Shown here in pieces: positions 16,432 to 24,037 of a stretch of 37,885 nt of DNA. The stretch spans positions 1 through 37,885 of the forward strand of contig MWCA01000056.1 of the NCBI GenBank assembly GCA_002069785.1, given 5' to 3'. The stretch is from Lentisphaerae bacterium ADurb.Bin242 (lineage in GTDB: Bacteria > Verrucomicrobiota > Lentisphaeria > Victivallales > UBA1829). The notes beneath the pieces were generated by a model. That model was not told the origin of the DNA, did not search any database, and saw nothing but the letters and a program-made list of their open reading frames with translations. How positions within the stretch are numbered: the first letter of the stretch is position 1; each line of letters begins with the position of its first letter. The translations under genes and the position numbers were made by a program.

Positions 16432-17751
16432 TTACTGGTGAATGATGGATTCGCATCCGGCTTTTGGAATATCAAAAGTACAATCGTCCATGCGGACCTC
16501 TTCCGTGTTGGAAAGGAACAGAGCACTTTTCCAGGCGTCCGTTTCATCCCGCCAGCGGAGCCGGAAACGGTGAAACCGGATGCCGGAAGCGTTGACAATA
16601 TAAAATCCATAAGGACGCCGGTAAACATTGTCGCCGGTCCATTTTTCCATTTCCGGCAGGATTCTTTCGCCGCCGGAGAGAGTGAGCGAGACATCGGAAA
16701 ATTCAATCTCTTCGATGTTCCGGTCAAGATTTCCCTGAATGATCGAATTCGCTTTTCCATATCCGCGGATTCCCCGGAAAGTAATCCCTGATATTTTCTT
16801 GCGGGAGGCGGGAAGCGGTTCGTCGATCCAATTGGAACTGAGGTCGAACGGAACCCGGACGTCCAGTAGGATATTGTCGAAAAGAACATCGGCGATTTCC
16901 ACCCCTTCCGCGCCGCTTTTGAAGATGGCCGGCAGATAGGTGGAAAGCAGGACGATTCCGAAATTCGTATCCCGGATGCAAAGATTGCTGAAAACGCAAT
17001 GGCGGATGGTTCCGTTTCCGACGCCCAGGCGAATGGCCGCCTGGCGGGAACTCAGAATGCAGTTCGTTACCGTGACATATTCGGTCACGCCCGGCGAACG
17101 GAGTAATTTTTTTGTGCCGCCGGCGCGGATGGCAAGGCTGTCGTCCGAGGTGGCTATATTGCAATCGCTGATACACACGCGCCGGCAGCAATCCACATCC
17201 AGTCCATCCCCGTTCCAGACCCCCGGTTCATTGGTGATTTTCAGTCCATGAAGCCGTATATCCTCGCATCCGTGGAGGAAACACGCCCAATAAGGGGAAT
17301 GGGTCATTTCAAGATTTTCAATGGAGACGTCGGAACATTCGCAGATGAAAATCATTTGCGAAGGCCGGATTCCCGTGAATTCGGCCCGGGAGCATTTCGC
17401 CGGATCGAAAAACGCCTTACGGTTGCCGTTGATGCGTCCGCCGCCGCGGAGCGTGACATGGTGGATTTCCAATGCCACGATCAGATGTGCGCCGCAGGCC
17501 TTTTCCTCGATCGAGAAACTGTTCTGCGGACAGAAATCCCGGTCGTTGTAGTCCGCAATGTCCGGGCTTCCCAGCAGAATGGCACCGGGCGCCAGTTCCA
17601 GCCCGCCATTGGATTTCAGATACAATGTGCCGCTCAAATAGACGCCCGGCGGGAAAAAAACCATTCCGCCCGCATCGATCGCCTTCTGAATGGCGATGGT
17701 GTCCTTGGTCACGCCGTCGCCGACGGCTCCGAAATCCCTGACATTGTTCAT
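16432..17751 (-). CDS. GH28-like cytoplasmic glycosidase, copy 3
   Basis: A 439-residue GH28-type beta-helix protein, diverged from copy 2 after about residue 60. NGDG (180-183, D182) and SDD (D203, D204) retain the acids. The segment corresponding to the histidine motif reads QAAIRLGVGNG, with no GHG, and no RIK follows. There is no signal peptide. The start at 17751 overlaps the aminotransferase stop by four bases, and an extension upstream of that ATG would read through the aminotransferase in another frame, so it was rejected. It is the second gene of the operon. Having three diverged members in one operon suggests cleavage of different linkages in one glycan. Confidence 0.82.
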   Translation of the reverse strand: MNNVRDFGAVGDGVTKDTIAIQKAIDAGGMVFFPPGVYLSGTLYLKSNGGLELAPGAILLGSPDIADYNDRDFCPQNSFSIEEKACGAHLIVALEIHHVTLRGGGRINGNRKAFFDPAKCSRAEFTGIRPSQMIFICECSDVSIENLEMTHSPYWACFLHGCEDIRLHGLKITNEPGVWNGDGLDVDCCRRVCISDCNIATSDDSLAIRAGGTKKLLRSPGVTEYVTVTNCILSSRQAAIRLGVGNGTIRHCVFSNLCIRDTNFGIVLLSTYLPAIFKSGAEGVEIADVLFDNILLDVRVPFDLSSNWIDEPLPASRKKISGITFRGIRGYGKANSIIQGNLDRNIEEIEFSDVSLTLSGGERILPEMEKWTGDNVYRRPYGFYIVNASGIRFHRFRLRWRDETDAWKSALFLSNTEEVRMDDCTFDIPKAGCESIIHQ

Positions 17752-19115
17752 CCCATAAGCTCCTTTTCGGTTTCCGCGATGGCTTCCTCGATGAAGTCCA
17801 TTCCGCGCTGCGCCACTTCGTTCGGCATGACGATCGGGGGACTCATCCGCAGGATGTGTCCGGCCGGAATCCATGCGAGCCCCTTGCGGAACGCTTTCTG
17901 GTAGACCCGTTTTCCGGCGGCGTCGAAGGGTTCCTTCGTTTTCTTGTCCTTGACCAGTTCCACGCCCAGCAGACACCCCTTGCAGCGGGTGTCGCCGACG
18001 ATTTTATATTTCGTTGTCCAGTCCGCCATCCGCTTCTTGAAAAGGATTTCCAGTTCCTGCGCGTGATCGAGAAGGCCTTCCTCCTCGATCACTTCGATGC
18101 TGGCGAGAGCCGCGGCGCAGGCCATCGGGTTGCCGCCGTAGCTGGTGGAGGCGCTGATCTTGTCGACCGCGTCCGCGTAGGGAGTCCGGACCGCCATCGC
18201 CGTGACCGGGAAGCCGTTGCCGAAGCCTTTCCCGAGTGTGACGATGTCGGGCAGGACATCCCAGTGTTCCATGCACAGATACTTGCCGGTGCGCCCCATG
18301 CCGGTCAGCACCTCGTCCGCGAACAGCAGGATGCCGCGTTCGTCGAGGAACTTGCGGAGCTTCGGGAAAAAGTCGTCCGGCGGCATGATGGAACCGCCCC
18401 AGCCCTGAATGGGTTCGAGCACGAAGGCGGCGACTTGTCCGGTGGTGGATTCCTGAATGAAGGAGTCATAGAATTCCAGATACTTTTCGGTGTCGAGCGA
18501 ACCGTCTTCGCGGGTCCACCACGGACGGTAGGTGTCGGGGCGCGGAACCATGTAGAATCCGGAGGCGCGCGCGGGGCCGCTGAATTTGGTCATGCGGGCG
18601 CAGGCAATGGCGTGTCCGCTCTTTCCGTGGAAGTCCATGAAACAACTGATGAATTCATGCTTGCCCGTGGCGGCGCGACAGGTCCGCAGTCCGGCTTCGA
18701 CGGCGGCGGTTCCGCAATCGTAAAGCTGGAAGCTCTTGAGGTCGCCGGGAAGGATCGCGGCCATTTTTTCGAGAAGGCGCACCTTGATTCCGGTGGTGAA
18801 ATCGTGCGCGTTCATGAGCTGTTTCGCGTAATGGGCGACGGCTTCGGAAATTTTCGGATGACAGTGTCCGAGGGTCGTCACGTAAATGCCGCTGGAGAAG
18901 TCGATGAACTGATTGCCGTCCACGTCTTCGAGCATGCACCCCTGTCCGCGTTCGAAGGCGACCGGAAAAAGACGGACCTGTCCGGAGAGGCCGCGGTAAT
19001 ATTGGACGGCGCGGGCGTGGAGCGCATTGCTTTTGGGTCCGGGGATAGTGTCGGTCACGAGGTGCGGGTAATAGCTGAGATCGAGTTGATACGGCGTCGG
19101 ATTGTAGTTGCCCAT
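17748..19115 (-). CDS. Class III pyridoxal-phosphate aminotransferase
   Basis: The 455-residue protein shows the whole class III signature: YDCGTAAVEAGLR (132-144, cofactor phosphate), FHGKSGHA (162-169), LEPIQGWGG (233-241), FADEVLTGMGRTGK (265-278, with the cofactor-binding aspartate D267) and TLGKGFGNGFPV (293-304, with the Schiff-base lysine K296). Family members move amino groups from omega-amino acids, ornithine or amino sugars to a 2-oxo acid. It is the first gene of the nine-gene operon, with a strong AAGGAGGT ribosome-binding site, its own promoter, and two operator-like repeats. An aminotransferase leading a glycosidase operon suggests an aminated sugar or sugar-linked amine as substrate. 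The annotation as a 4-aminobutyrate-type enzyme would be only a homology label. Confidence 0.9.
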   Translation of the reverse strand: MGNYNPTPYQLDLSYYPHLVTDTIPGPKSNALHARAVQYYRGLSGQVRLFPVAFERGQGCMLEDVDGNQFIDFSSGIYVTTLGHCHPKISEAVAHYAKQLMNAHDFTTGIKVRLLEKMAAILPGDLKSFQLYDCGTAAVEAGLRTCRAATGKHEFISCFMDFHGKSGHAIACARMTKFSGPARASGFYMVPRPDTYRPWWTREDGSLDTEKYLEFYDSFIQESTTGQVAAFVLEPIQGWGGSIMPPDDFFPKLRKFLDERGILLFADEVLTGMGRTGKYLCMEHWDVLPDIVTLGKGFGNGFPVTAMAVRTPYADAVDKISASTSYGGNPMACAAALASIEVIEEEGLLDHAQELEILFKKRMADWTTKYKIVGDTRCKGCLLGVELVKDKKTKEPFDAAGKRVYQKAFRKGLAWIPAGHILRMSPPIVMPNEVAQRGMDFIEEAIAETEKELMG

Positions 19116-19137
19116 GGGAAGGAACCTCCTTTTGATT

Positions 19138-19152
19138 TGTTAAAAAATAACA
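19138..19152. promoter_or_regulatory. Operator-like inverted repeat A
   Basis: TGTTAAAAAATAACA is a perfect inverted repeat (TGTTA-N5-TAACA). It lies about 20-30 bases downstream of the predicted transcription start and just upstream of the ribosome-binding site of the aminotransferase gene. Repeat B at 19243-19263 contains a 14-of-15 match, 108 bp away centre to centre. Confidence 0.7.
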
Positions 19153-19176
19153 TATTCAGGTTTCTTTTGACGGGAA

Positions 19177-19205
19177 AATATAATTGCCTGTTTCCGGTCT
19201 TGCAA
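19177..19205 (-). promoter_or_regulatory. Promoter of the nine-gene aminotransferase-glycosidase operon
   Basis: Minus-strand TTGCAA (19200-19205), a 17-base spacer and TATATT (19177-19182). Transcription would start near 19170, giving a leader of about 55 bases that includes repeat A and AAGGAGGT. Repeat B lies upstream. Confidence 0.72.
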
Positions 19206-19242
19206 ACACGATTCAAAACGGGAAGTGAAAAAAGGGGAAATT

Positions 19243-19263
19243 AAATGTTGTTTTTTAACATTT
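19243..19263. promoter_or_regulatory. Operator-like inverted repeat B
   Basis: AAATGTT-N7-AACATTT with a T-rich spacer. Its core matches repeat A in 14 of 15 bases. It lies between the terminator of the PHP gene and the operon promoter, about 40 bases upstream of the -35 box, so A and B flank the promoter. Confidence 0.68.
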
Positions 19264-19270
19264 CATGAAG

Positions 19271-19295
19271 GAAAACTGAACGCTCCGTCGTTCAG
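19271..19295 (-). terminator. Rho-independent terminator of the PHP-domain gene
   Basis: On the minus strand CTGAACG-ACGGAG-CGTTCAG forms a perfect seven-pair stem with a six-base loop, followed by TTTTCCTT. The stop codon of the PHP gene lies in the 5' arm. It insulates that gene from the operon that begins at 19115. Confidence 0.8.
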
Positions 19296-20611
19296 CCGCG
19301 CCGGAAGAACTGCTTCCGGTAGTTCTCCGAGTCATTTTTTCCGGAAGAAAGAACGGGGTCGGGTGTCGGCGCAGGGGAGGGAGCTCCCGCCAGAATCCGG
19401 TGCATCGCGGCTCCTTCCGCTCCGGCCAGAAAATCATGATACGGGAAATAATTCTTCATCAAAAACCCGCCGTAACGGACCAGCCTCATTTCTCCGGTGA
19501 TCCGCGGATACGCTTCTTCATGGGCTTCGACCGCGACGCAAAGTTTTTTCCGGATCGCGGAAACAAGATGCTCCACGCTCGGCGAAGAGGCGAAAACGAT
19601 CGTGTAATTCCATCGGAAACACTGGCTGAGCCCGCTGGTCCCGTGGGCGTCGCTGGCGGAGACGGGGGCAGGGCGGCGGTCCGGTTCCATTCCGTGATAC
19701 AGAAGTTCCTGGAGGGAGTTGGCAAGCCAGCCGTCGTGTCCATGTCCGCTGAACACCTCCAGCGCGTCGAATCCGCTCTGCCGGAGGAGCGCCCGGAGCA
19801 GCCCTTCGTGAATCTTGTTTTTCTCCCGTCGCCAGCAAGGATGGCTGAAGACGGAGACGCCCCCCGCCTCGCGGATTTTCCGGAATACCCATTCCGCCCG
19901 GACCAGCGGCTCCGGATCGAAGGGGAGGGACGCTTTCCGGAATTCCCCGCGGATGGAATCCAGTTCGTTTTCAAACGGAACGGGATGTTCTTCCGCCCAG
20001 CGGTGAATTCCGAAAGCCGCACCGAGGCTCAGAGTATGGAGATATTCATCCGCCAGCTGGACTTCCTCGCCGGGCAGGATCGTGACCGGAGGCGCGTACT
20101 CCTTCCAGAAACGGATCGCCTCCCGGGACGGGTCGTAGAGCCGGTGGTCCGTGACCGCCATGAAGTCATAGCCGACTTCCCGGCAGCGCGCCGGGAGGTA
20201 TTCCGGAGCCTCCGTTCCGTCCGAGCGGTTGGAATGGAGATGGAGATCCCCCTTGTAGGGGAAGAGGGAAAAGAGATCGCGGGAAAGACTGTAGAGAGAA
20301 AAGGAAAGGACGCGTTCGGCATTGTTTTTCGGAAACTTCACGAGGAGCGTGTGTTCCTGTTCCCCGGCAAAGAATCCCGTGACTTCGAGCGTGCCGTCTT
20401 TCAAGAGAGAGAAGGAGGAAAGGGCGCCGGCGGAAGAAGAGAGATACCCCTCCTTGGAAAGCCCGTCCACGGGAATCAGTTCGACGGTGAGGCGGTCCGC
20501 GGGCGGAAATGCCGCGTGGGAGAAGCGCGGACAAATTCGCACGGTCGCCCGGGTATCCGCCGGGATTACGGCGGGCGAGAGAAGGTAGTCACGCTGGATG
20601 GGGGGAAGCAC
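19292..20611 (-). CDS. PHP-domain metal-dependent phosphoesterase-like protein
   Basis: The 439-residue protein has a beta-rich N-terminal region of about 115 residues, then a PHP domain. GDLHLHSNRSDGT (121-133), VTDH (153-156), LPGEEVQ, FSHPCW and SASDAHGTSG supply the usual histidine/aspartate metal ligands. PHP proteins hydrolyse phosphoesters. Those with an added beta-sandwich domain, common in sugar loci of the PVC group, have no firm substrate. The GTG at 20611 is chosen because AAAGGA lies nine bases before it. An upstream TTG at 20671 is rejected, since it falls inside the -35 box. No signal peptide is seen. It is a single-gene unit with its own operator pair and terminator, between GH16 and the large operon. 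Confidence 0.8.
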   Translation of the reverse strand: MLPPIQRDYLLSPAVIPADTRATVRICPRFSHAAFPPADRLTVELIPVDGLSKEGYLSSSAGALSSFSLLKDGTLEVTGFFAGEQEHTLLVKFPKNNAERVLSFSLYSLSRDLFSLFPYKGDLHLHSNRSDGTEAPEYLPARCREVGYDFMAVTDHRLYDPSREAIRFWKEYAPPVTILPGEEVQLADEYLHTLSLGAAFGIHRWAEEHPVPFENELDSIRGEFRKASLPFDPEPLVRAEWVFRKIREAGGVSVFSHPCWRREKNKIHEGLLRALLRQSGFDALEVFSGHGHDGWLANSLQELLYHGMEPDRRPAPVSASDAHGTSGLSQCFRWNYTIVFASSPSVEHLVSAIRKKLCVAVEAHEEAYPRITGEMRLVRYGGFLMKNYFPYHDFLAGAEGAAMHRILAGAPSPAPTPDPVLSSGKNDSENYRKQFFRRG

Positions 20612-20651
20612 GATTTTTTTTCCTTTCGTCCGGTTTATCCATAAGATGGAG

Positions 20652-20690
20652 GTTCGAACGGGATTTGTCAAGCGGAAATTCCGTTCGAAC
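20652..20690 (-). promoter_or_regulatory. Twin GTTCGAAC palindromes around a -35 box
   Basis: GTTCGAAC occurs at 20652-20659 and, within the longer palindrome CCGTTCGAACGG, at 20683-20690. The centres are 31 bp apart, about three helical turns. A perfect minus-strand TTGACA (20666-20671) lies between them. The matching -10 is weak. This looks like a repressor-controlled promoter for the PHP gene. Confidence 0.6.
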
Positions 20691-20719
20691 GGTAAAAGAA
20701 GACGGCAGGCGGAGGGGGA

Positions 20720-23224
20720 TTATTTTTCCAATTTCAGGTCCGTGAGCAGAAAACTTTGAATCCGATCGCTTCCGCGGGTCCGCAGCAGGATGCTTTTGAC
20801 CGGGCTGGACTGGACGGACTCCGACAGGGGAATGTAGAGGACGCCTTTTCCGCTTTTCATGATGGGCCGCACCACCAGAGGCGTGCCTTTTTCCGGGGTG
20901 ACGGTCAGCATGAACGCCTGGAGGAAGCCGGGATTGACGAATTCAATCGCGAGATAACGGTATCCCTTCCAGTCCCGGACGGAGAGATCCTGAATCTCGG
21001 CATACGGCCATTGTGCACCGGGGGCGGCATACTGGACTTCGCCGTTGTCCTTGCGGGTGACGGCGGCGGGGAAGAGGAACGACATGGCTTTATCCCCGGC
21101 GTTCCAGGAAATCACGGCGCCGAACCCGCTTTTCCAGGCTTTTTCCATTTCGGGAGCATTGACGAGGGCGAGGGATTTTGTTTCGATGTTTTGAGGCATG
21201 GGCCGGGTCAGGACGATCTTGTCGCCGTACTTCTGGTAGTAGTCGAAGGCGAATCCCGTATCGGGAGCGAGGTAGGTGTATTTATACTTTTCCTTCCAGT
21301 CATCTTCGGGCAGATCGGTTTCCGGGTTTTTCCAGAGACGGAAATAGTCGATCTGGAAGGCGCACGGGAAGTCTTTTGGATCGGGGACGCCGAACCAGTC
21401 GAAATGCGGAATGCTGTCGAAATGAACGCGCATGGGCATGTCCCAGAGGTTGTTTTTGACCTTGAATTCCCGGACGAGCGAGCCGTCGATGAAGTAACGG
21501 ATCACTTTCGGGGTCCATTCGAGGCCGTAGACGTGGAAATCGTCGGAGAATTTGAAGTCGGACTTCCAGTTCCGGGCGAAAACAGAGTGTTTGTAGGGCT
21601 TGCGGATGACGTTGTGAAGGGCCATGTTGTAGGTGTAGGTGTGGGCGAAGGATTTCCCGGCGAGTTCGAAGATATCGATTTCGGGACAGGTCACCTCCCC
21701 GGTCTTTTTGTTTTCGCCGACTCCGTAGAGCCAGAAGGCGTTGTTGAAGCTGGTCGCCTGAATCTTGGCCCGGATCTCGAGATAACCGTAGCGGAAGGTG
21801 TTCCGGGAGAAGATGCGTCCGACGCTGAAAGAATGATATTCGGGTCCACGGGGCTCGACCCGGCCGGAGGGCATATTCGGGTCATATTTAGTAATGATCT
21901 GCGCCATGCCGTCCTTCACGACGACGTTTTCCGGAAGACAGCGGGCAGGGGCGCTTCCGATGGTGTAGTGCCGGGTGTCCATCCACCGGGTCCTGTCGAG
22001 GGCGGTTCCGTTGAACTCATCGGAGAACTCCTTGACGAGACGCCATTTTCCGCGGTTGCCCTGATCGGAAAGAGGCAGGTCGTCGGTGATCCTTTTCGGT
22101 GTTTCGGGCAGGGGGCCGACACGAACGTAGTCATCCTCGTCGATTTTCCATTTCTCGAGGAGGCAGGAGCGGATGGTTTCGATTTCCTTTGCGGTAAAAT
22201 CCTTGCGGTTGAAAATCAGGATTTCCCCGATGTCGCCGGTCACATATCCGCGGAGTCCGCCGTTCGAGCCGATGATCAGCGGATGAATGAAGTCCCCTTC
22301 CGAGGAAGCATGGAGAATGCGGGGCGTCTCTTCTCCGCCGTTGGCGCCGCCGGTCAGGGTGTGCGTGGCGGGGGCGGCCCGTTTGCCGTCATCCCAGTAA
22401 AGCTGGTGCTGCCAGCCCTCCGATTTCTGGGAGGCTTCGCGGCGGAAGACCACAAACGCGGAAATCTCTTTCAACTGAAGCGGCTTCTGCGTGATGAACT
22501 CCTGTTTTCCGGAGAAACGGGCCATGGAAAGATGATTCAGGCCGTCGGAAAGGAAAGCGGCGCCCGCCCCCTCCTTCCGTTCGCGCGCATCGTTGCCGCT
22601 GCCGGAAAGATCGCGCCAGAGAACGATCCGGCCGTCCTTCCGAACCAGCGAAGCGGGACGCGAGGCATCGAAATGGGCCGTCAGTCCTGCGGGAAGTTCG
22701 CGGACGACTGCCTGGGCGTCGATTCCTTTGAAAACAGCCTGGATGCTCTCGAAGACGACATTGCCGCCTTTGGCGACTCCGAAGGAGACCGCGCCCAGGG
22801 AAAAGGTTTTTCCGGGGGCGGCGCGGAGGGTGATCTGTTTCGCATAGGTGTGGACGCCTTCCTTTGTCCGGAATTCGACGGTGTCGTTTTTGACCCAGGC
22901 GCGCGGAAGGCTCTCGAAGACGCTCAGGTAGACGTACGTCGGCTTTTCGCTGCGGATGACGGCCGTGACTTCAACGATGTCCCCCGGTTTTGCGGTGAAT
23001 TTTTCCTTCTGCGTCACCATGACGGGCGTCTGCGAATTGGCCTCCAGGCGGAGCCCGTCCGGAGACGGGGTCACTTTTCCGAGCGGCTGATAATATCCCG
23101 AGACCGTCTGCTGCCAGACGCCGGGCCAGGAACCCGCCTCCCTGAAATTGCTTTCCACGATCGGTTCCCCGGCGAAGCTTCCCAGCGCGAGTGCGCAGGA
23201 GAGCGGAATCAGTAATTTTTTCAT
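20720..23224 (-). CDS. Secreted GH16-family glycoside hydrolase with LamG-like domain
   Basis: The 834-residue protein has a signal peptide (MKKLLIPLSCALALGSFA). A beta-sandwich region of about 170 residues is followed by a concanavalin/LamG-like domain (about 185-375, LTAHFDASRP to RSCLLEKWKI). The GH16 catalytic domain spans about 400-655, and a further beta-rich domain completes the C-terminus. The catalytic motif is EIDIFE with E515, D517 and E520, the ExDxxE form found in laminarinases, agarases and porphyranases. The domain opens with FSDEFNGTALDRTRW and ends with FQIDYFRLWK. It should cleave a beta-linked plant or algal glycan outside the cytoplasm. It lies 37 bases downstream of a pseudopilin gene. 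The ribosome-binding site is TGGAG, eight bases before the start. Confidence 0.88.
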   Translation of the reverse strand: MKKLLIPLSCALALGSFAGEPIVESNFREAGSWPGVWQQTVSGYYQPLGKVTPSPDGLRLEANSQTPVMVTQKEKFTAKPGDIVEVTAVIRSEKPTYVYLSVFESLPRAWVKNDTVEFRTKEGVHTYAKQITLRAAPGKTFSLGAVSFGVAKGGNVVFESIQAVFKGIDAQAVVRELPAGLTAHFDASRPASLVRKDGRIVLWRDLSGSGNDARERKEGAGAAFLSDGLNHLSMARFSGKQEFITQKPLQLKEISAFVVFRREASQKSEGWQHQLYWDDGKRAAPATHTLTGGANGGEETPRILHASSEGDFIHPLIIGSNGGLRGYVTGDIGEILIFNRKDFTAKEIETIRSCLLEKWKIDEDDYVRVGPLPETPKRITDDLPLSDQGNRGKWRLVKEFSDEFNGTALDRTRWMDTRHYTIGSAPARCLPENVVVKDGMAQIITKYDPNMPSGRVEPRGPEYHSFSVGRIFSRNTFRYGYLEIRAKIQATSFNNAFWLYGVGENKKTGEVTCPEIDIFELAGKSFAHTYTYNMALHNVIRKPYKHSVFARNWKSDFKFSDDFHVYGLEWTPKVIRYFIDGSLVREFKVKNNLWDMPMRVHFDSIPHFDWFGVPDPKDFPCAFQIDYFRLWKNPETDLPEDDWKEKYKYTYLAPDTGFAFDYYQKYGDKIVLTRPMPQNIETKSLALVNAPEMEKAWKSGFGAVISWNAGDKAMSFLFPAAVTRKDNGEVQYAAPGAQWPYAEIQDLSVRDWKGYRYLAIEFVNPGFLQAFMLTVTPEKGTPLVVRPIMKSGKGVLYIPLSESVQSSPVKSILLRTRGSDRIQSFLLTDLKLEK

Positions 23225-23261
23225 CAGGACAACTCCATTTGTTCTGGATAAGAAACGTTTG

Positions 23262-23948
23262 TTACGGGATGAGGATCGGAACATCTATATAGCGGAAAAC
23301 TCTCTTGAAAATGACCTTTTCATAGTCTTCCGTGGAATCGCGCTGATAGATCCGCTTGTTGATGAATTCCTCCATTCCGTTGCTGCCGGTATGTCCGTCG
23401 ACGAAAAGCATGTTGTTGCGGTTGGAGTGGGAGAGGAGCGGCGAGGCGTAGCCGGCAAGATTCTGGTCCGTCATGAGGAAATACTCTTTGCCGTAGCCCT
23501 GCCGCCAGCCGTCGCCGAGGAGAAGGGTCATGGAGGTATGGACGATTTTGTCGAGGCGCAGATACGGCGTTTTCGGGCTGTTGCTGGCGCGATAGGTGGC
23601 CGCATAGGTGTACCAGCCCCAGTTCCAGTCGGTGGTGCCGAGATTCAGGGTGCAGCGGGACGTTTTGTTCATGCCGGCGTAGGTGAGATTGTGGTAGTAA
23701 AAAAGGACGGTCGCCCACTTGTCCGCCGAATCGTCGCCGGAACGGAAAATGTTGTTGTGGTCGTTCGCATAGGTCAGGACATAAAGGCTCATCTGTTTCA
23801 TGTTGGCGGTACACTGAATGGCCTTTGCGCGAAGCCTCGCCTGGTTCAGCGCGGGGAGGAGCATTCCGGCCAGGAGGGCGATGATGGCGACCACGATGAG
23901 GAGTTCGATCAAAGTAAATCTTGCCGCAAACGATATTTTTTGATTCAT
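23262..23948 (-). CDS. Pseudopilin-like protein with H-X9-DG tail (1)
   Basis: The 228-residue protein has a short basic leader (MNQKISFAAR), then FTLIELLIVVAIIALLAGM, a type IV prepilin-like N-terminal helix with the conserved glutamate at +5, and LLPALNQAR. The middle is aromatic-rich and globular. Near the C-terminus HSNRNNMLFVDG matches the H-X9-DG motif found in pseudopilin-like proteins of Planctomycetes and Lentisphaerae. The residue before the expected cleavage site is R, not the usual G. It should be anchored in the inner membrane with its body outside. It lies 89 bases downstream of ROK and 37 bases before GH16, so it is probably co-transcribed with the secreted hydrolase. The role is unknown; secretion or assembly is inferred. 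Confidence 0.85.
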   Translation of the reverse strand: MNQKISFAARFTLIELLIVVAIIALLAGMLLPALNQARLRAKAIQCTANMKQMSLYVLTYANDHNNIFRSGDDSADKWATVLFYYHNLTYAGMNKTSRCTLNLGTTDWNWGWYTYAATYRASNSPKTPYLRLDKIVHTSMTLLLGDGWRQGYGKEYFLMTDQNLAGYASPLLSHSNRNNMLFVDGHTGSNGMEEFINKRIYQRDSTEDYEKVIFKRVFRYIDVPILIP

Positions 23949-23984
23949 GATTCTTCCTTTCTCCTTCTATTTGCATTGGTTTAT

Positions 23985-23998
23985 GGAGTTGAAACTCC
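23985..23998. promoter_or_regulatory. Short inverted repeat upstream of the pseudopilin/GH16 pair
   Basis: GGAGTT-GA-AACTCC is a 12-of-14 symmetric palindrome in the 89-base gap after the ROK gene. Its two-base loop makes an RNA hairpin unlikely and no T-run follows. It may be a protein-binding site; no promoter could be assigned with confidence here. Confidence 0.3.
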
Positions 23999-24037
23999 GG
24001 TAATTCCACGCATTGGACACGGCTCCCCGCGGGTTGT

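Noticed and set aside
15124..16791. A 555-codon frame antisense to two GH28-like genes
   Set aside because: It spans the end of one gene and the intergenic gap, has no recognisable domain and mirrors the coding bias of the real genes.
20612..20671. A TTG start for the PHP protein at 20671
   Set aside because: The codon falls within the -35 TTGACA box, and a GTG at 20611 has a good ribosome-binding site.
20756..23215. An 819-codon frame antisense to the GH16 gene
   Set aside because: It lies wholly within the GH16 gene on the opposite strand, which has a signal peptide and catalytic motifs. Low stop density comes from GC-rich codon use.
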